Shown piece after piece: positions 62,543 through 64,000 of a DNA stretch of 64,000 bases; the first letter of the stretch is position 1; each line of letters begins with the position of its first letter. Made by a program: the position numbers and the translations under genes. The stretch is from positions 186,001 through 250,000 of the forward strand of contig NZ_MAXC01000001.1 in the NCBI RefSeq assembly GCF_001693485.1, written 5' to 3'. The notes beneath the pieces are model-generated. The model was not told where the DNA came from. It searched no databases and saw only the letters and a list, made by a program, of their open reading frames with translations. The stretch is from Bradyrhizobium sp. LMTR 3. Its GTDB lineage: Bacteria > Pseudomonadota > Alphaproteobacteria > Rhizobiales > Xanthobacteraceae.

Positions 62543-64000
62543 GCCGCCTCCTGCTCGAACATGACGCGGCGTCCGGCGCGCCAGCGCTGCAAAGCGCCGA
62601 TCATTCGTTGCCAGAGGCGGTCGAGCTGCGTTTCGAACGAGGTCGGATTGGAAACGACGTCGGCGCGATAGAACGAGGGACACAAGACAGCCGCGTCCGC
62701 GACCTCGCCGCAATGGCCGCAGCCCACGCAACTATTGTCGACGGCGGCGACCGGATTGTCCTTCAGGGGATCTGTGGTCGGCTTCACCGACAGCGAGGGG
62801 CAGCCGGACAGGCGGATGCACGCGTGGTCGCCGGAACATACATCCTCATCGACACCGAAGCGCTCGCGCACGATGCGCTCGCCGCGCTTGGCGGCGGCGG
62901 CCACCAGCGGTTTCACGCGCCGCTGCTTGTTCAGCATGCACTCCGACGAGGCGACGATGACCTTCGGACCCTTCTCCTCTGTCGTCAGCGCCTCGCGCAG
63001 CGTGTCGCGCATGCGGGTCACATCGTAAGTGCGGTCGATCTGGCGTACCCATTTGGCGCCGACGCCCTTCGCCGCCTCGACGATCGGGTGCTTGGTCGAA
63101 CGCGAACGGTTGTCGGCGCGCGAGGAGGGGATGTCCTGGCCGCCCGTCGCGGCGGAATAGTAATTGTCGACCACGACGATCACGCCGTCGTGCTGGTTGA
63201 ACACGGCGTTGCCGACGCCGCTGGTCAACCCGTTGTGCCAGAAGCCGCCGTCGCCCATCATCGAGATCGACCGCTTACCTGCAGGCACATTGAAGGCTGA
63301 GGCCGAGGCCGGGCCTAGTCCGTAACCCATCGTGGTGGCGCCGATGTTGAACGGGGGCAGGATGGAGAACAAATGGCAGCCGATATCGGCAGCGACGTGG
63401 TGCGGGCCGAGCTCCTTTTCCACCAGTTTCATCGCGGAAAAAATCGGCCGCTCCGGACAGCCGGTGCAAAAACCCGGCGGGCGCGGCGGGACCACGTCGG
63501 CGAGCACGCGGATTTTCTCATCGACCTCAGTGCGGTCGATGTTCGGTGCGCGCGCGGCATCCGACAAGGCATCCGGCCGCCAGCGGCGGATGAAAGCGCC
63601 GATCGCTTCGCCCATGACTTGTGCCGTATATTCGCCGGCCATCGGGAACAGGTCCTTGCCGTGCAGCTTGGCCGGAATGTCGGCATTGCGGAGGATCTTG
63701 TGCAGCGCCTGCTCGATGAACTCGGGCTGTCCCTCCTCGACCATCAGCACCGCCTTCTTAGCTCGGCAGAAGTCGATCACCTCGCGGTCGACGATCGGGT
63801 AGGTCACGTTCATCACATAGAGCGGCACGCGCGTCTCGCCCCAGATGTCGGCAAGCCCGGCCTCGCGCAGCGCGGTGATGACGCCGTTGTACATGCCGCC
63901 CTGCATGATGATGCCGATATCATCGATATCGCCATCGAACGTCTCGTTCATGCCGCGGGCGTGGATGAATTCGACCGCGGCGGGCCAGCGATGCTCGACC
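62539..64000 (-). CDS. iorA: indolepyruvate oxidoreductase subunit alpha, partial (5' end outside the window)
   Basis: At least 487 codons are visible, and the frame is open to the window end, so the start lies beyond 64000. The thiamine-diphosphate motif is MGDGGFWHNGL to VVVDNYYS, preceded by FCTGCPERPIFSAM. The C-terminal ferredoxin part has SCVGCGHCGEV and a later Cys-Pro plus a second set of Cys residues (CSGDHACIRLSGCP). It oxidatively decarboxylates an aryl 2-oxo acid to an acyl-CoA with reduced ferredoxin. Confidence 0.92.
   Translation of the reverse strand, partial: VEHRWPAAVEFIHARGMNETFDGDIDDIGIIMQGGMYNGVITALREAGLADIWGETRVPLYVMNVTYPIVDREVIDFCRAKKAVLMVEEGQPEFIEQALHKILRNADIPAKLHGKDLFPMAGEYTAQVMGEAIGAFIRRWRPDALSDAARAPNIDRTEVDEKIRVLADVVPPRPPGFCTGCPERPIFSAMKLVEKELGPHHVAADIGCHLFSILPPFNIGATTMGYGLGPASASAFNVPAGKRSISMMGDGGFWHNGLTSGVGNAVFNQHDGVIVVVDNYYSAATGGQDIPSSRADNRSRSTKHPIVEAAKGVGAKWVRQIDRTYDVTRMRDTLREALTTEEKGPKVIVASSECMLNKQRRVKPLVAAAAKRGERIVRERFGVDEDVCSGDHACIRLSGCPSLSVKPTTDPLKDNPVAAVDNSCVGCGHCGEVADAAVLCPSFYRADVVSNPTSFETQLDRLWQRMIGALQRWRAGRRVMFEQEAA

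Overview
The window is 64 kb of GC-rich alphaproteobacterial chromosome. It most resembles Bradyrhizobium or a close relative in the Nitrobacteraceae. The basis is strong G/C third-position bias, an RpoH-type sigma factor, four families of palindromic intergenic repeats of the kind common in bradyrhizobial genomes, and many ABC, TctC, SDR and regulator genes for plant-derived carbon. The genus is inferred from sequence style; no search was run. There are no rRNA genes, CRISPR arrays or complete insertion sequences. One tRNA (Glu, CUC) is present.

Region 1 (1-18.3 kb) is mostly housekeeping and cell envelope. It holds a GH79-like glycosidase, two MltB-type lytic transglycosylases, an SDR, a lone receiver domain, a frameshifted LysE-type exporter and a 22-residue Lys/Ala peptide gene. 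These are followed by a GGDEF cyclase, a peptidoglycan amidase, rpoH, and an RluD-type pseudouridine synthase head to head with a small membrane protein gene, their start codons sharing one CATG. Next come tRNA-Glu, a UPF0182 membrane protein, a TetR/membrane-protein pair with two matching operators, a secreted protein with a T4-lysozyme-like motif, and a small HGGxSTG-type gene pair.

Region 2 (18.5-36.4 kb) begins with an RND efflux pump and its adaptor, plus a small secreted protein. These diverge from a TetR gene followed by a FabF-like ketosynthase and an SDR, and two long related palindromes lie in the divergent spacer. After that come a class A penicillin-binding protein with a downstream secreted protein, a methyltransferase, a tautomerase, an OsmC protein, a hydrolase-LuxR fusion with a Cys nucleophile, and a YeiH/UPF0324 exporter.

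Region 3 (36.5-46.8 kb) is a complete carbohydrate locus. A LacI regulator and an SDR diverge from a plus-strand operon encoding an ABC importer, a zinc dehydrogenase, a PfkB kinase, a LacD-type aldolase and an enolase-superfamily dehydratase. The promoter (TTGACA-16-TAGTAT) and two LacI-type operators are readable.

Region 4 (46.9-57 kb) holds HxlR and IclR regulators and a plus-strand group: HpcH/HpaI aldolase, cupin, DUF6282-like hydrolase, alpha/beta hydrolase, TctC binding protein, an internally deleted SDR pseudogene and an aldehyde dehydrogenase. A GlxA/AraC regulator and a dienelactone-hydrolase-like gene follow.

Region 5 (56.9-64 kb) is one tight minus-strand operon. In transcription order it encodes indolepyruvate oxidoreductase alpha (cut by the window end) and beta, a flavin/2Fe-2S reductase, Rieske dioxygenase alpha and beta, an SDR and a MarR regulator. 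This looks like an aromatic or indole-acid catabolic operon and may be an auxin-degradation locus. It is the most interesting system in the window.
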